Assembly: GCF_012274275.1 (NCBI RefSeq)
Contig: NZ_JAANZA010000001.1
Coordinates: forward strand, 868,001-932,000
Reading direction: 5' to 3'
DNA from: Cryobacterium sp. BB307
GTDB taxonomy: Bacteria; Actinomycetota; Actinomycetes; Actinomycetales; Microbacteriaceae
DNA: 64,000 nucleotides
Below the pieces are notes generated by a model that saw only the letters and a program-made list of their open reading frames with translations, did not search any database and had not been told where the DNA came from. Below are positions 36,336 to 44,908 of this stretch, one piece after another. A program made the position numbers and the translations under genes. The first letter of the stretch is position 1, and each line of letters starts with the position of its first letter.

Positions 36336-37012
36336 CCCGCATCCTGATCGTCGAAGACGAGCGTTCGCTCAGCGAGCCGCTCGCGTTCCTGCTCGGCAAG
36401 GAGGGCTACGAAACCTCGATCGCCGAAGACGGAAACGACGCGATCGAGGAGTTCCGGCGGAACGGGGCCGACCTGGTGCTGCTCGACCTCATGCTGCCCG
36501 GGATCCCCGGCACCGAGGTGTGCCGGCAGCTGCGCCTCGAGTCGCAGGTGCCGATCATCATGCTCACCGCCAAGGACAGCGAGGTGGACATCGTCGTCGG
36601 GCTGGAGCTTGGCGCGGACGATTACGTGACGAAGCCGTACTCGACGCGCGAGCTGCTCGCGCGCATCCGTGCGGTGCTGCGCCGCAGGATCGAGGTCGAG
36701 GGTGAGGATGAGGCGCTGCTCGAGGCGGGCGACGTGCGGATGGACCTCGACCGGCACACGGTCGAGGTGCGCGGGGAAGAGATCTCCATACCGCTGAAGG
36801 AGTTCGAGCTGCTCGAGCTGCTCATGCGCAACGCCGGGCGAGTGCTCACCCGTGGCCAGCTGATCGACCGCGTCTGGGGCAGCGACTACTTCGGTGACAC
36901 CAAGACGCTCGACGTGCACGTCAAGCGCATCCGGTCACGCATCGAACGGAACCCGTCCGAGCCGGTGATGCTGGTGACCGTGCGCGGGCTCGGCTACCGC
37001 TTCGAGCCCTAG
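36332..37012 (+). CDS. regX3: Response regulator RegX3 (PhoP/PhoB type)
   Basis: 226 residues: receiver with acidic pair (VEDE), phospho-Asp in LLDLMLPG, Thr in MLTAKD and Lys in TKPYS; OmpR winged helix ending VTVRGLGYRF. Expected to bind the GTTCACC repeats before pstS1, phoU and ppk. Co-translated with senX3. Confidence 0.96.
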   Translation: MTRILIVEDERSLSEPLAFLLGKEGYETSIAEDGNDAIEEFRRNGADLVLLDLMLPGIPGTEVCRQLRLESQVPIIMLTAKDSEVDIVVGLELGADDYVTKPYSTRELLARIRAVLRRRIEVEGEDEALLEAGDVRMDLDRHTVEVRGEEISIPLKEFELLELLMRNAGRVLTRGQLIDRVWGSDYFGDTKTLDVHVKRIRSRIERNPSEPVMLVTVRGLGYRFEP

Positions 37013-37015
37013 CGG

Positions 37016-37498
37016 CTACTCGGCCTCGGGTGCCTCGGGCAAGAGTCCCTGGTACTCGGGGAGCGTGCCGTCGAGCACAGGAACGTTGAGCTGCTTGCCG
37101 GTCTCGCTGCCGTACTGGATGAAGACCGGGAACAGCGCGCCCGGCTGGGTGTCGATGTCCGTGAGGACGACCTGCTGGTCCTCGCCGAGGTTTTTGATCG
37201 AGTCGGCGTTGAGGTGCACCCGCTGGTCGACCTTGTCGCCGTCGGCGTTCTCCCACTGCAGCTTGACGTCCATGCTGCGGTCGGTGCCGTTGGCCAGCAC
37301 GACCACCAGGTTGCCGGTCTGGCCATCCTCGCTCACGATGATCGCATTGCGCACCTCGAGGTTGCCGATCGTCGCCCCGAATCCGTCGCTCGGGTCATAG
37401 GGCTCGAGGGTGGCTTGGGGGGTCAGGAAAGTGCACGCGGTGGTGCCCGCCAGCACGAGGGATGCCAATGCGACGGATGCCGCCGAACGTGCTCTCAC
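37016..37498 (-). CDS. Conserved actinobacterial lipoprotein, unknown function
   Basis: 160 residues; signal with lipobox (GTTAC), then a beta-rich domain (LEVRNAIIVSEDGQTGNLVVVLAN, MDVKLQWENADGDKV) and an acidic tail rich in Glu and Pro. ATG 37498 follows AGGAGGAAA. Proteins of this type lie between regX3 and carD in many Microbacteriaceae. It ends 3 bp from regX3, convergent. Role unknown. Confidence 0.75.
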   Translation of the reverse strand: MRARSAASVALASLVLAGTTACTFLTPQATLEPYDPSDGFGATIGNLEVRNAIIVSEDGQTGNLVVVLANGTDRSMDVKLQWENADGDKVDQRVHLNADSIKNLGEDQQVVLTDIDTQPGALFPVFIQYGSETGKQLNVPVLDGTLPEYQGLLPEAPEAE

Positions 37499-37547
37499 GA
37501 ATTTCCTCCTGGACGTGGCCGCTGTGTGCGCAGCGCAGAACTGCTGC

Positions 37548-37621
37548 GAGTTTAGCCTAACGGGGCAGCCCGCCTCGGGGCAGGTAAGGGCAGCCTAACT
37601 GAGAAAAAGCTGTGGTAAACT
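37548..37621. promoter_or_regulatory. Divergent promoters of the lipoprotein gene and carD
   Basis: TAAACT on the minus strand (37553-37548) precedes the lipoprotein gene; TAAACT on the plus strand (37616-37621) precedes carD, leaving leaders of about 45 and 20 nt. TTAGGCTAA, the palindromic core seen in DtxR/IdeR sites, overlaps the minus-strand box, but the flanks do not match a full iron box. Confidence 0.5.
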
Positions 37622-37647
37622 AGTGGCCGCAGAACGGAGCCAAATCC

Positions 37648-38130
37648 ATGCTTTTCGAGGTCGGCGAGACTGTCGTGTACCCGCATCACGGGGCCGCAAC
37701 CATCACAGAAGTCAAGAAGCGTGTCATCAAGGGCGAAGAGAAGCTTTATCTCAAGCTCAATGTCACGCAGGGCGATCTCACCATCGAGGTCCCCGCTGAG
37801 AATGTCGACCTGGTCGGTGTTCGCGATGTGATCGGCAAGGAGGGCCTCGAGAAGGTCTTCGAAGTGCTTCGCGCACCGTTCACCGAGGAACCGACCAACT
37901 GGTCGCGCCGCTACAAGGCGAACCTCGAGAAGCTCGCATCCGGTGACGTCATCAAGGTGTCCGAGGTCGTTCGCGACCTGTGGCGCCGCGACCAGGACCG
38001 TGGCCTGTCCGCGGGGGAGAAGCGGATGCTCGCCAAGGCACGCCAGATCCTGATCTCCGAGCTCGCACTCGCCGAGAAGACCGACGAAGAGAAGGCCTCG
38101 AGCGTTCTCGACGAGGTCCTGGCCTCCTAA
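37648..38130 (+). CDS. carD: CarD-family RNA polymerase-binding regulator
   Basis: 160 residues: N-terminal Tudor-like RNAP-beta interaction domain ([15 protein letters not shown]) and a helical C-terminal DNA-contacting domain with a conserved Trp ([10 protein letters not shown]). CarD stabilises open complexes at rRNA and other promoters in actinobacteria. It precedes ispDF by 4 bp, the usual actinobacterial arrangement. Confidence 0.95.
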   Translation: MLFEVGETVVYPHHGAATITEVKKRVIKGEEKLYLKLNVTQGDLTIEVPAENVDLVGVRDVIGKEGLEKVFEVLRAPFTEEPTNWSRRYKANLEKLASGDVIKVSEVVRDLWRRDQDRGLSAGEKRMLAKARQILISELALAEKTDEEKASSVLDEVLAS

Positions 38131-38134
38131 CCCG

Positions 38135-39265
38135 TTGACTACCGCGGTTGTCGTCGTCGCCGCGGGCAGCGGGACTCGCCTCGGTCGAGGTGAACCGAAA
38201 GCGTTCGTCGCGGTCGGCGGCCGAAGCATTCTCGCGCGAGCATTGGATGCCGTCGCCGGCATGTCCCCGACCCCGCAGATCATCGTTGTCGCCCCGGAGG
38301 GTCGCCTCGACGACGCCCGGCAGCTGTGCGGCGATATAGAGGTAACGGTCGTCGCTGGCGGTGCGACCAGGCAGCAGTCGGTCGCGGCCGGCCTCGCCGT
38401 GCTCGCCGCCGACGTCAATGTCGTGCTGGTACACGATTGCGCGCGCGCGTTCACGCCGACCCGCCAGCTGGAGTCGGTTGAGGCGGAGGTTCGCCGCACC
38501 GGTCACGGCGTGGTCCCCGGCCTGCCGGTCGTGAACACCATCAAGCAGACGGATGCCGCCGGGCGGGTCATTCGGAACGTCGACCGTTCCGACCTGGTCG
38601 CGGTGCAGACGCCGCAGGGCTTCCCGCGCGACCCGCTCGTCGCGGCCTACGCTTCCGCGACCGAGGATTTCACCGATGATGCTGCACTGTTCGCGGCCGC
38701 GGGCAACGAGGTGATGGTCATCGAAGGCGACCCTCTCGGCTTCAAGATCACCAGGCCATCCGACCTCCGCCGCGCGGAGTACGAGACCGGCTTGCCGACA
38801 TCCGTCACCGGCCTCGGGGTCGACGTGCACGCCTACGACGAAAGCAGACCGCTATGGCTGGGCGGGCTGCACTGGCCCGATGAGCCCGGCCTCGCCGGGC
38901 ACAGCGACGGCGACGCGATCAGCCACGCGGTCTGCGACGCGCTGCTGTCGGCGGCAGGCCTCGGCGACCTCGGCAGCTGCTTCGGCACCAGCGACCCGCG
39001 GTTCGCGGATGCCCACGGCGAGGTGTTCATCGCCGAGACCGTCGCGCTCGTCACCGCGGCCGGCTACACCGTCAGCAACGTCGCGGTGCAGCTGATCGGC
39101 AATCGGCCCAAGGTGGGTGCGCGTCGAATCGAGCTGGAGGGCAGGCTGAGCGCACTGGTGGGCGCACCGGTGCGGGTCGGGGCGACGACCTCCGACGGGC
39201 TCGGCTTCACCGGCCGGGGCGAGGGCGTGTCGGCGATCGCGACCGCGCTGCTGCATCGAGCGTGA
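38135..39265 (+). CDS. ispDF: Fused IspD-IspF (MEP pathway, two steps)
   Basis: 376 residues. IspD half (1-225): AAGSGTRLG nucleotide loop and VHDCARAF. IspF half (about 226-376): zinc ligands in GVDVHAYDES and AGHSDGDAISH, then NRPKVGARRIELEGRL. IspD makes CDP-methylerythritol and IspF cyclises the later intermediate to MEcPP, so the fused steps are not consecutive. TTG start at 38135, 4 nt after the carD stop. Confidence 0.95.
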   Translation: MTTAVVVVAAGSGTRLGRGEPKAFVAVGGRSILARALDAVAGMSPTPQIIVVAPEGRLDDARQLCGDIEVTVVAGGATRQQSVAAGLAVLAADVNVVLVHDCARAFTPTRQLESVEAEVRRTGHGVVPGLPVVNTIKQTDAAGRVIRNVDRSDLVAVQTPQGFPRDPLVAAYASATEDFTDDAALFAAAGNEVMVIEGDPLGFKITRPSDLRRAEYETGLPTSVTGLGVDVHAYDESRPLWLGGLHWPDEPGLAGHSDGDAISHAVCDALLSAAGLGDLGSCFGTSDPRFADAHGEVFIAETVALVTAAGYTVSNVAVQLIGNRPKVGARRIELEGRLSALVGAPVRVGATTSDGLGFTGRGEGVSAIATALLHRA

Positions 39266-39339
39266 TTCGAGGACTAACTGCGCTCGCGCTCCTCTTTCAT
39301 CCTTGAAACCGCGTCGGCAGATACGTATCTCCTCGAATC
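39264..39339. repeat. Spaced inverted repeat after ispDF
   Basis: GATTCGAGGA (39264-39273) and TCCTCGAATC (39330-39339), perfect 10-bp arms around 56 nt. It could form a long hairpin at the end of the carD-ispDF message. The rest of the gap up to the cupin gene shows nothing recognisable. Confidence 0.55.
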
Positions 39340-39448
39340 CGGTCGGTCTCGCGGAGGCCCATCTAGCCGGTATGGGCGATCCCCAAGGTGCGCTTTCTAG
39401 GGTGGCGCCACTGCGCCCGACCGAGGCGCCACGACGGAGGGACACCAC

Positions 39449-39853
39449 GTGGGCAACCTTGTGCACTTCACGATCGCAACCACCGCTGAAGAGAGCGCCG
39501 ACTTTCGGCGCGTGCTGTGGACCGGAGAACACACCCAGCTGGTCATCATGACCATCCCGGTCGACGGGGAGATCGGCGAGGAGACGCATCCGGACACCGA
39601 CCAGATCCTGACCATCGTGAGCGGCACCGGTGAGGCGCGCGTGTCGGGGCAGAACCGCGTGATCGCGCAGGGCGATCTCGTCGTGGTGCCGGCCGGTCTG
39701 AAGCACAATTTCGTCAACACCGGCCCGAACCCGCTCGTGCTGTACACCGTCTATGGTCCGCCGGAGCACGCGGACGGTGCGGTGCACGCCACGAAGGAAG
39801 AGGCGGATGCCCTGGAGGAGGCCGGCAAGGACGAGCCGCCCACCAGCGGGTAA
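39449..39853 (+). CDS. Single-domain cupin protein
   Basis: 134 residues, one cupin barrel: EETHPDTDQILTIVSG carries a partial metal motif (His and Asp/Gln in place of HxH...E) and VVVPAGLKHNF the second motif. GTG 39449 follows GGAGGGACA. Small cupins of this kind are common and functionally uncharacterised; an acidic C-terminal tail is present. Confidence 0.8.
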   Translation: MGNLVHFTIATTAEESADFRRVLWTGEHTQLVIMTIPVDGEIGEETHPDTDQILTIVSGTGEARVSGQNRVIAQGDLVVVPAGLKHNFVNTGPNPLVLYTVYGPPEHADGAVHATKEEADALEEAGKDEPPTSG

Positions 39854-39894
39854 CCGAGCCGGAGCCGCAGGAGGCTGCCGGTACGCTTGACCCC

Positions 39895-41307
39895 GTGACT
39901 GTCCGTCTCTACGATTCCCGCTCGCAGGCCGTCCGCGACCTGGTGCCCATCACCCCGGGCCAGATCGGCATGTACGTCTGCGGGCCGACCGTGCAATCGA
40001 GCCCGCACATCGGTCACCTCCGCAGCGCCCTGGTCTACGACCTGTGGCGGCGCTGGCTGACCTACCGCGGCTACCGCGTCACCCTCGTGCGCAACGTCAC
40101 CGACATCGACGACAAGATCCTCGCGAACGCCTTTGGCGATGAGGAATGGTGGGCGCTGGCGTACCGCTATGAGTTGGAGTTCACGGCCGGGTACACCGCG
40201 CTCGGCATCCAGGCGCCGACCTACGAGCCGCGCGCAACGGCGAGTGTCGCCCAGATGCAGGAAATCGTCCAGGAGCTCATCGAGCGCGGGCACGCGTACC
40301 CGGCGCCGGATGGCTCTGGGGATGTCTACTTCGACGTGAAGTCGTGGCCGACCTACGGCGAGCTCACCCGGCAGCGGCTGGACGACATGGCACCGGCGGA
40401 GGACGCCGATCCGCGCGGCAAGCGCGACCCGCGCGACTTCGCGCTGTGGAAGGGGCACAAGAGCGACGAGCCGGAGTCGGCGTCGTGGAGCTCGCCGTGG
40501 GGACCCGGCCGCCCAGGCTGGCACATCGAGTGCTCGGCGATGTCGAGCCGCTACCTCGGCACCGAGTTCGATATTCACGGCGGCGGACTCGACCTGCGCT
40601 TCCCGCACCACGAGAACGAGCTCGCCCAGTCGGCCGCGGCCGGGCACGGCTTCGCGCGGCACTGGGTGCACAACGGCCTGGTGAACGTCAACGGGCAGAA
40701 GATGTCCAAGTCGCTCGGCAACTCGATCTACGCCGCCGAGTTCCTCGAGATGGCACCGCCGATCGTCATCCGCTACTACCTCGGGCAGGCGCACTACCGC
40801 TCCACGATCGACTACCACGACGGTGCGCTGGAGGAGGCCGAGGCAGCCCTCGACCGCATCCGGGTGTTCCTGGAGCGGGCCGACCGCCGGTTCTCCGGAA
40901 CCCGGTTCGCCGGCGAGGGGCTCCAGGTCGTGCCGGATGCGTTCGGCGAGGCCATGGACGACGACCTCGCCGTGCCGCAAGCGCTCGCCGTACTGCACGA
41001 CCGCGTGCGCGTGGGCAACGCCGCGCTCGACGCTGAAGACCTCGGCACCGCCGCCGACATCCGCGGCGAGGTCATCGCGATGACCGAGGTGCTCGGCATC
41101 AACCCGCTGGCCGAGCCATGGAAGTCGGATGCCGACGATGAGGTCGCCGCGGCGCTGGATGCGCTAGTCGGCAGGCTCATCGAGACGCGCGAAGCTGCGC
41201 GCGGGGCTCGCGACTTCGCCACCGCGGACCGGATCAGAGACCAACTCGCCGAATCGGGCATCCAACTCGAGGACGGCGTCAACGGATCGCATTGGAGCCT
41301 CGCGTGA
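39895..41307 (+). CDS. cysS: Cysteinyl-tRNA synthetase
   Basis: 470 residues. Class I signatures SPHIGHLRS (HIGH) and KMSKS; zinc ligands include CGPTVQ, ECSAM and HHENE. GTG 39895 is 7 nt after TACGCT (39882-39887), so leaderless. Overlaps the downstream methyltransferase by GTGA. Confidence 0.97.
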   Translation: MTVRLYDSRSQAVRDLVPITPGQIGMYVCGPTVQSSPHIGHLRSALVYDLWRRWLTYRGYRVTLVRNVTDIDDKILANAFGDEEWWALAYRYELEFTAGYTALGIQAPTYEPRATASVAQMQEIVQELIERGHAYPAPDGSGDVYFDVKSWPTYGELTRQRLDDMAPAEDADPRGKRDPRDFALWKGHKSDEPESASWSSPWGPGRPGWHIECSAMSSRYLGTEFDIHGGGLDLRFPHHENELAQSAAAGHGFARHWVHNGLVNVNGQKMSKSLGNSIYAAEFLEMAPPIVIRYYLGQAHYRSTIDYHDGALEEAEAALDRIRVFLERADRRFSGTRFAGEGLQVVPDAFGEAMDDDLAVPQALAVLHDRVRVGNAALDAEDLGTAADIRGEVIAMTEVLGINPLAEPWKSDADDEVAAALDALVGRLIETREAARGARDFATADRIRDQLAESGIQLEDGVNGSHWSLA

Positions 41308-42311
41308 AGGGCAAGAGCCAGAAGCGCCCCGGCGCAGTTCGCAAGACCAGCAAGGGACCGCAGGTCGGTTCCGGTGGGCAGGGCAGGCAGGCGCTAGAGG
41401 GCCGGAAGCCGACCCCGAAGGCCGAGGACCGGCCGTACCACCCTGCCGGGAAGCGCAAGGCCGCACAGGACCGCTTCGAGGCGGCCGGAGGCCGGCGCAA
41501 CACGCAGCGGCAGCCGGAGGAAGCTCAGCAGCAGAAGCGGCGCGCCCCGAAGTCGGATGCGAGCGTTGAGCTGGTGACCGGCCGCAACTCGGTGCTGGAG
41601 GGGCTACGGGCGAAGATCCCGGCGACGACGCTCTATATCGCGTCGCGGATCGAGTACGACGACCGGGTCAAGGAGATCATGGGAATCGCCACCAAGCGCG
41701 GCCTGCCCGTGCTCGAGGTGATGCGTCCGGAACTCGACCGGCTCGCCGGCCCGGACTCCGTGCACCAGGGTGTCGCGCTCAAGGTCCCGCCGTACGAGTA
41801 CGCGCACCCGCTCGAGCTGCTCGACACCGTGATCTCGCGCGGCCAGAAGCCGCTGTTCGTCGCGCTCGATTCAGTGACAGACCCGCGCAACCTGGGTGCG
41901 ATCATCCGGTCGACAGCGGCGTTCGGCGGGCACGGCGTCATCGTGCCGCAGCGCCGGTCGGTGGGCATGACCGCGGCCGCTTGGAAGACCTCCGCTGGAG
42001 CGGCAGCGCGCACGCCGGTCGCGATGGCGAGCAACCTGACCCAGACCCTCAAGGCGCTCAAGGAGCGCGGCGTCTTCGTGCTCGGCCTCGCCGGTGACGG
42101 CGACGTGATGCTGCCGGAGCTTGAACTCGCGAACGAACCCATCGTGATCGTCGTCGGGAGCGAGGGCAAGGGTCTGTCCCGTCTGGTGACCGAGACTGCG
42201 GATGCGATCGTGTCGATCCCGATCTCTGCCGCGACCGAGTCGCTCAACGCCGGGATCGCGGCGAGCGTCGCCCTGTACGAGGTGTCGCGGCGGCGCGCCC
42301 AGCGCGGCTAG
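41304..42311 (+). CDS. rlmB: TrmH/SpoU-family 23S rRNA 2'-O-ribose methyltransferase (RlmB-like)
   Basis: 335 residues. A basic, low-complexity N-terminal extension of about 85 residues (many Lys, Arg, Gln) precedes the substrate-binding domain (VTGRNSVLEGL) and the knotted SPOUT domain with DPRNLGAIIRSTAAFG, GSEGKGLSR and PISAATESLNAGIAAS. Methylates a G ribose in 23S rRNA in E. coli. GTG 41304 shares bases with the cysS stop. Its last 4 nt overlap the convergent reductase gene. Confidence 0.92.
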   Translation: MKGKSQKRPGAVRKTSKGPQVGSGGQGRQALEGRKPTPKAEDRPYHPAGKRKAAQDRFEAAGGRRNTQRQPEEAQQQKRRAPKSDASVELVTGRNSVLEGLRAKIPATTLYIASRIEYDDRVKEIMGIATKRGLPVLEVMRPELDRLAGPDSVHQGVALKVPPYEYAHPLELLDTVISRGQKPLFVALDSVTDPRNLGAIIRSTAAFGGHGVIVPQRRSVGMTAAAWKTSAGAAARTPVAMASNLTQTLKALKERGVFVLGLAGDGDVMLPELELANEPIVIVVGSEGKGLSRLVTETADAIVSIPISAATESLNAGIAASVALYEVSRRRAQRG

Positions 42312-43333
42312 CGCCGCGCGGCCAGCTCCAGCAGCGCCGAGAGGTTCTCTGGCGACGGCGAAAGCTCGCCCGCCTCGATGCGGTGCGCGAGTTCGACCAC
42401 CGCTGAGTTCACCGGTGAGCTGAGCCCGTGCTCGGCTCGGACTCTGACGACGCGCCCGTTGATGTCGTCAACCTCGCTGCGGCGCCCCTTCACCCAGTCC
42501 TGCAGGATCGTCGTCTTCGTGCCGGTCAGCACAAACCCGTCGAGAAGGGTGTCGAGCAGGAGCTCAACCACCCCATCGGGTCGATCAACCTCTGCCGAAG
42601 TCAGTCCGAAGATGGGAAGCACCGGGAACCCCTGCAGCTTGCCCGCCTCGAGTGCCTCTTCCCCGGAACGGATCATCAGGTCTCGCATGCCGGGGAGCGC
42701 GACGGCTTCGAGCATCGGCAGCCCGAGGATGGCTGTGGTGACCAGGGTCGTCGCATTGCTGACGAGCTTCATCCACTTCGCCGCGCGGATGTCGCGCACC
42801 ACCTCGACGGTTCCGGCGTGACGCAGCAGGGCGGCGATCTCCTCCTCGCGGCCTGCCGTGCTGGGGTCGGTGCTGCCAACGGCGAACCAGGATCGTCCCG
42901 GCCCCGAGTGCCGCTCGATGACGCCCGGCTCGAACATCATCGAGGAGATTTCGATGACGCATCCCATAGTGCGGTGCGCCCCGACGACATCCGTGATCGC
43001 GTCGACCGTCATGCCGTTCTGAACGCCGACGATCAGTCCATCGGGCGCCAGCAGCGGTTCGATCAGCTGTGCCGCCCACCGCGAGTCGTACGCCTTCACG
43101 AGGAGAAGCACAACGTCGAACGGCTCGCGCAGGGTGGCGACTTCGCACAGGTGGAGAACTCGCACCGGCTGTTCGAGGGTGCGATCGGGCATCCGAATGA
43201 TCGCGCCATGCTCCCGCATCGCTTCGACGTGGGCCGGCCACTGTTCGATCAGCGTGACGTCCAGCCCCGCGGCGGTGAGGTCGGCCCCGATGGACGCGCC
43301 ATTGGCGCCCGCTCCGACAATGGCGATCCGCAT
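42308..43333 (-). CDS. Ketopantoate reductase-like dehydrogenase, paralog 1
   Basis: 341 residues. NADPH-binding VGAGANGASIG at the N terminus; the PanE catalytic Lys is in AAKWMKL and the catalytic Glu in RRSEVDDING, both conserved. Ketopantoate reductases reduce 2-oxo acids to 2-hydroxy acids. Three close paralogs within 3.7 kb argue for a catabolic role rather than pantothenate synthesis. ATG 43333 after GAGGGAG. First gene of the accessory island. Confidence 0.88.
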   Translation of the reverse strand: MRIAIVGAGANGASIGADLTAAGLDVTLIEQWPAHVEAMREHGAIIRMPDRTLEQPVRVLHLCEVATLREPFDVVLLLVKAYDSRWAAQLIEPLLAPDGLIVGVQNGMTVDAITDVVGAHRTMGCVIEISSMMFEPGVIERHSGPGRSWFAVGSTDPSTAGREEEIAALLRHAGTVEVVRDIRAAKWMKLVSNATTLVTTAILGLPMLEAVALPGMRDLMIRSGEEALEAGKLQGFPVLPIFGLTSAEVDRPDGVVELLLDTLLDGFVLTGTKTTILQDWVKGRRSEVDDINGRVVRVRAEHGLSSPVNSAVVELAHRIEAGELSPSPENLSALLELAARR

Positions 43334-43360
43334 CGGGAACTCCCTCGTTCCAAGTACTCA

Positions 43361-43390
43361 GAGTGAACAGCGTTAAGATGTACTGAACAG
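43361..43390. promoter_or_regulatory. Island operator motif pair between paralog 1 and the Dabb gene
   Basis: GAGTGAACAG (43361-43370) and TACTGAACAG (43381-43390), direct repeats exactly 20 bp apart in the divergent promoter region. Related to CACTGAACAC/GACTGAACAG sites elsewhere in the island. Confidence 0.5.
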
Positions 43391-43414
43391 CTTATCGCCC
43401 AGCCTAGGAGAGCC

Positions 43415-43714
43415 ATGATCGTGCACAACATCGCCTTCAAGTTGAAGGAGACCGACCCCAAGCTCAAGGCGGATCAGGCGGCAGAGTTCAAGCGGCGCAT
43501 CGAGTCGCTCGAGGGCAAGATCCCTGGCCTGCAGTCGCTCAAGGTCGCCCTCGATGTGGGGAAGATCGACGACCACTTCGACCTCGTTCTTATTTCGACC
43601 CACGAGAGCCTCGAGGATCTCGAGTCCTACCAGGCCGACCCGCTGCACGCCGCAGTCATCGAGTACGGCAAGACAATCGTCTCCGCACGAGCCTGCGTCG
43701 ACTATGAAGCCTGA
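43415..43714 (+). CDS. Dabb (stress-responsive A/B barrel) protein
   Basis: 99 residues with the Dabb start MIVHNIAFKLKE and YQADPLHAAVIEYGKT. These dimeric ferredoxin-like barrels bind small hydrophobic substrates; some are enzymes (cyclases, lyases) and many accompany catabolic genes. Placed between two reductase paralogs on the other strand; its stop abuts the stop of paralog 2. Preceded by GGAGAGCC. Confidence 0.85.
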   Translation: MIVHNIAFKLKETDPKLKADQAAEFKRRIESLEGKIPGLQSLKVALDVGKIDDHFDLVLISTHESLEDLESYQADPLHAAVIEYGKTIVSARACVDYEA

Positions 43715-44752
43715 TCAGAGACGAGCTGCAAGTGTGCTGAAGAGCTCGAGGTTCTCGATGCCGGGGGAGAGCTCGCCCCGCTCAATCCGGTGAGCCACCT
43801 CGGTTGCCGCCGCGTTCACGGGCGCCCGTGAGCCTGCCTTCTCCAGTACGTCGACGACGAGCCCGTTGATCTGGTCGACCTCGCTCCGGCGACCCTTGAT
43901 CCAGTCGTGGAGCACGGTGGCTTTCGTCGTGGGGAGCGCGAACTCGGTGAGCAGCAGGTCGAACAGCGTCGACACGAACAGCTCTGGCCGGTCCGGGTCA
44001 ACGGCGTCCATGCCGAAGATCGGCACGATCCGCAGGCCCTGAGCGAGCACGGCGCGAACCGCCTCGTTGCCGGCTTCCAGCATCAGCTCGCGCATCCCGG
44101 GCTGCTTCGAGGCCTCCAGGATCGAGAGGTCGAGAATCGCCGACGGCACCAGCTCGGCCGCATTGAGCACGAGCTTCATCCACTTCGCGCTCCGGATGTC
44201 GTCGACGACCTCTACGGTGCCGGCTGCGCGCAGCAGTTCTGCCGCGCGATCGGCCTTTTGATGTGCCACTGGGTTGTCGCTGCCGAGTGCGAACCACGTG
44301 TTGGCGTTCAGGTTGTGACGTTCCACCTCGCCGGGCTCGAACATGTTCGACCCGAGTTCGATCACGCCGCCGAGCGCACGCTCCTCGCCCATGATGGAGA
44401 CGACGTCGTCGATCGACATGCCGTTCTGCAGGCCCACGACGACGCCGTCGTCCTTCACGAGCGGCTTGATGAGCTCCACGCCCCACCGCGTGTCGTACGC
44501 CTTGAGCACCACATAGACGATGTCGAACTGCTCGCGCAGGGTCGCCACTTCGCACAGGTGCTTGACGTTGACCCGCGTGACCTCGGAGAGTCCATCTGCG
44601 GGCGTCGTGATTCGGATGCCGTTCTCGCGCATGGCCTCGACGTGCGCGGGCCACTGCTCGATGAAGGTGACGTCGTGTCCAGCCCTGGTCATGTCGGCGC
44701 CGATGGAGGCTCCGTTGCCGCCCGTACCGACAATTGCGACTCGTGTTGTCAT
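43715..44752 (-). CDS. Ketopantoate reductase-like dehydrogenase, paralog 2
   Basis: 345 residues, same build as paralogs 1 and 3: VGTGGNGASIG, SAKWMKLVLN (catalytic Lys), RRSEVDQING (catalytic Glu), and the shared EQWPAHVEAMRENG near 35-48. Differences cluster in the middle of the C-terminal helical domain (SILEASKQPGMRELM), where substrate specificity would lie. ATG 44752 after GGAAGGAAC. Confidence 0.88.
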   Translation of the reverse strand: MTTRVAIVGTGGNGASIGADMTRAGHDVTFIEQWPAHVEAMRENGIRITTPADGLSEVTRVNVKHLCEVATLREQFDIVYVVLKAYDTRWGVELIKPLVKDDGVVVGLQNGMSIDDVVSIMGEERALGGVIELGSNMFEPGEVERHNLNANTWFALGSDNPVAHQKADRAAELLRAAGTVEVVDDIRSAKWMKLVLNAAELVPSAILDLSILEASKQPGMRELMLEAGNEAVRAVLAQGLRIVPIFGMDAVDPDRPELFVSTLFDLLLTEFALPTTKATVLHDWIKGRRSEVDQINGLVVDVLEKAGSRAPVNAAATEVAHRIERGELSPGIENLELFSTLAARL

Positions 44753-44799
44753 GCGCGTTCCTTCCGAGGAGCGAACCGAAGAGGATCGGAGTCCCGAAA

Positions 44800-44841
44800 C
44801 TGTTCAGTCTAAGTAAACATTCATAGTAGCCTGACTGAACG
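44800..44841. promoter_or_regulatory. Island operator motif pair between paralogs 2 and 3
   Basis: CTGTTCAGTC (44800-44809) and TGACTGAACG (44832-44841) form an inverted pair (GTTCAGTC / GACTGAAC) in the 156-bp divergent promoter region. The left element is identical to 49758-49767. Confidence 0.55.
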
Positions 44842-44908
44842 CGACGATCGCGAGCGATTCTGTCGCGCCGGGGACTGCCAGCCAACGACGACCGAGGGAG
44901 CAAATCGG

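Noticed and set aside
37540..37600. DtxR/IdeR iron box before the lipoprotein and carD
   Set aside because: Only the TTAGGCTAA core and one half-site are present, and they coincide with promoter boxes; not enough for a 19-bp iron box.
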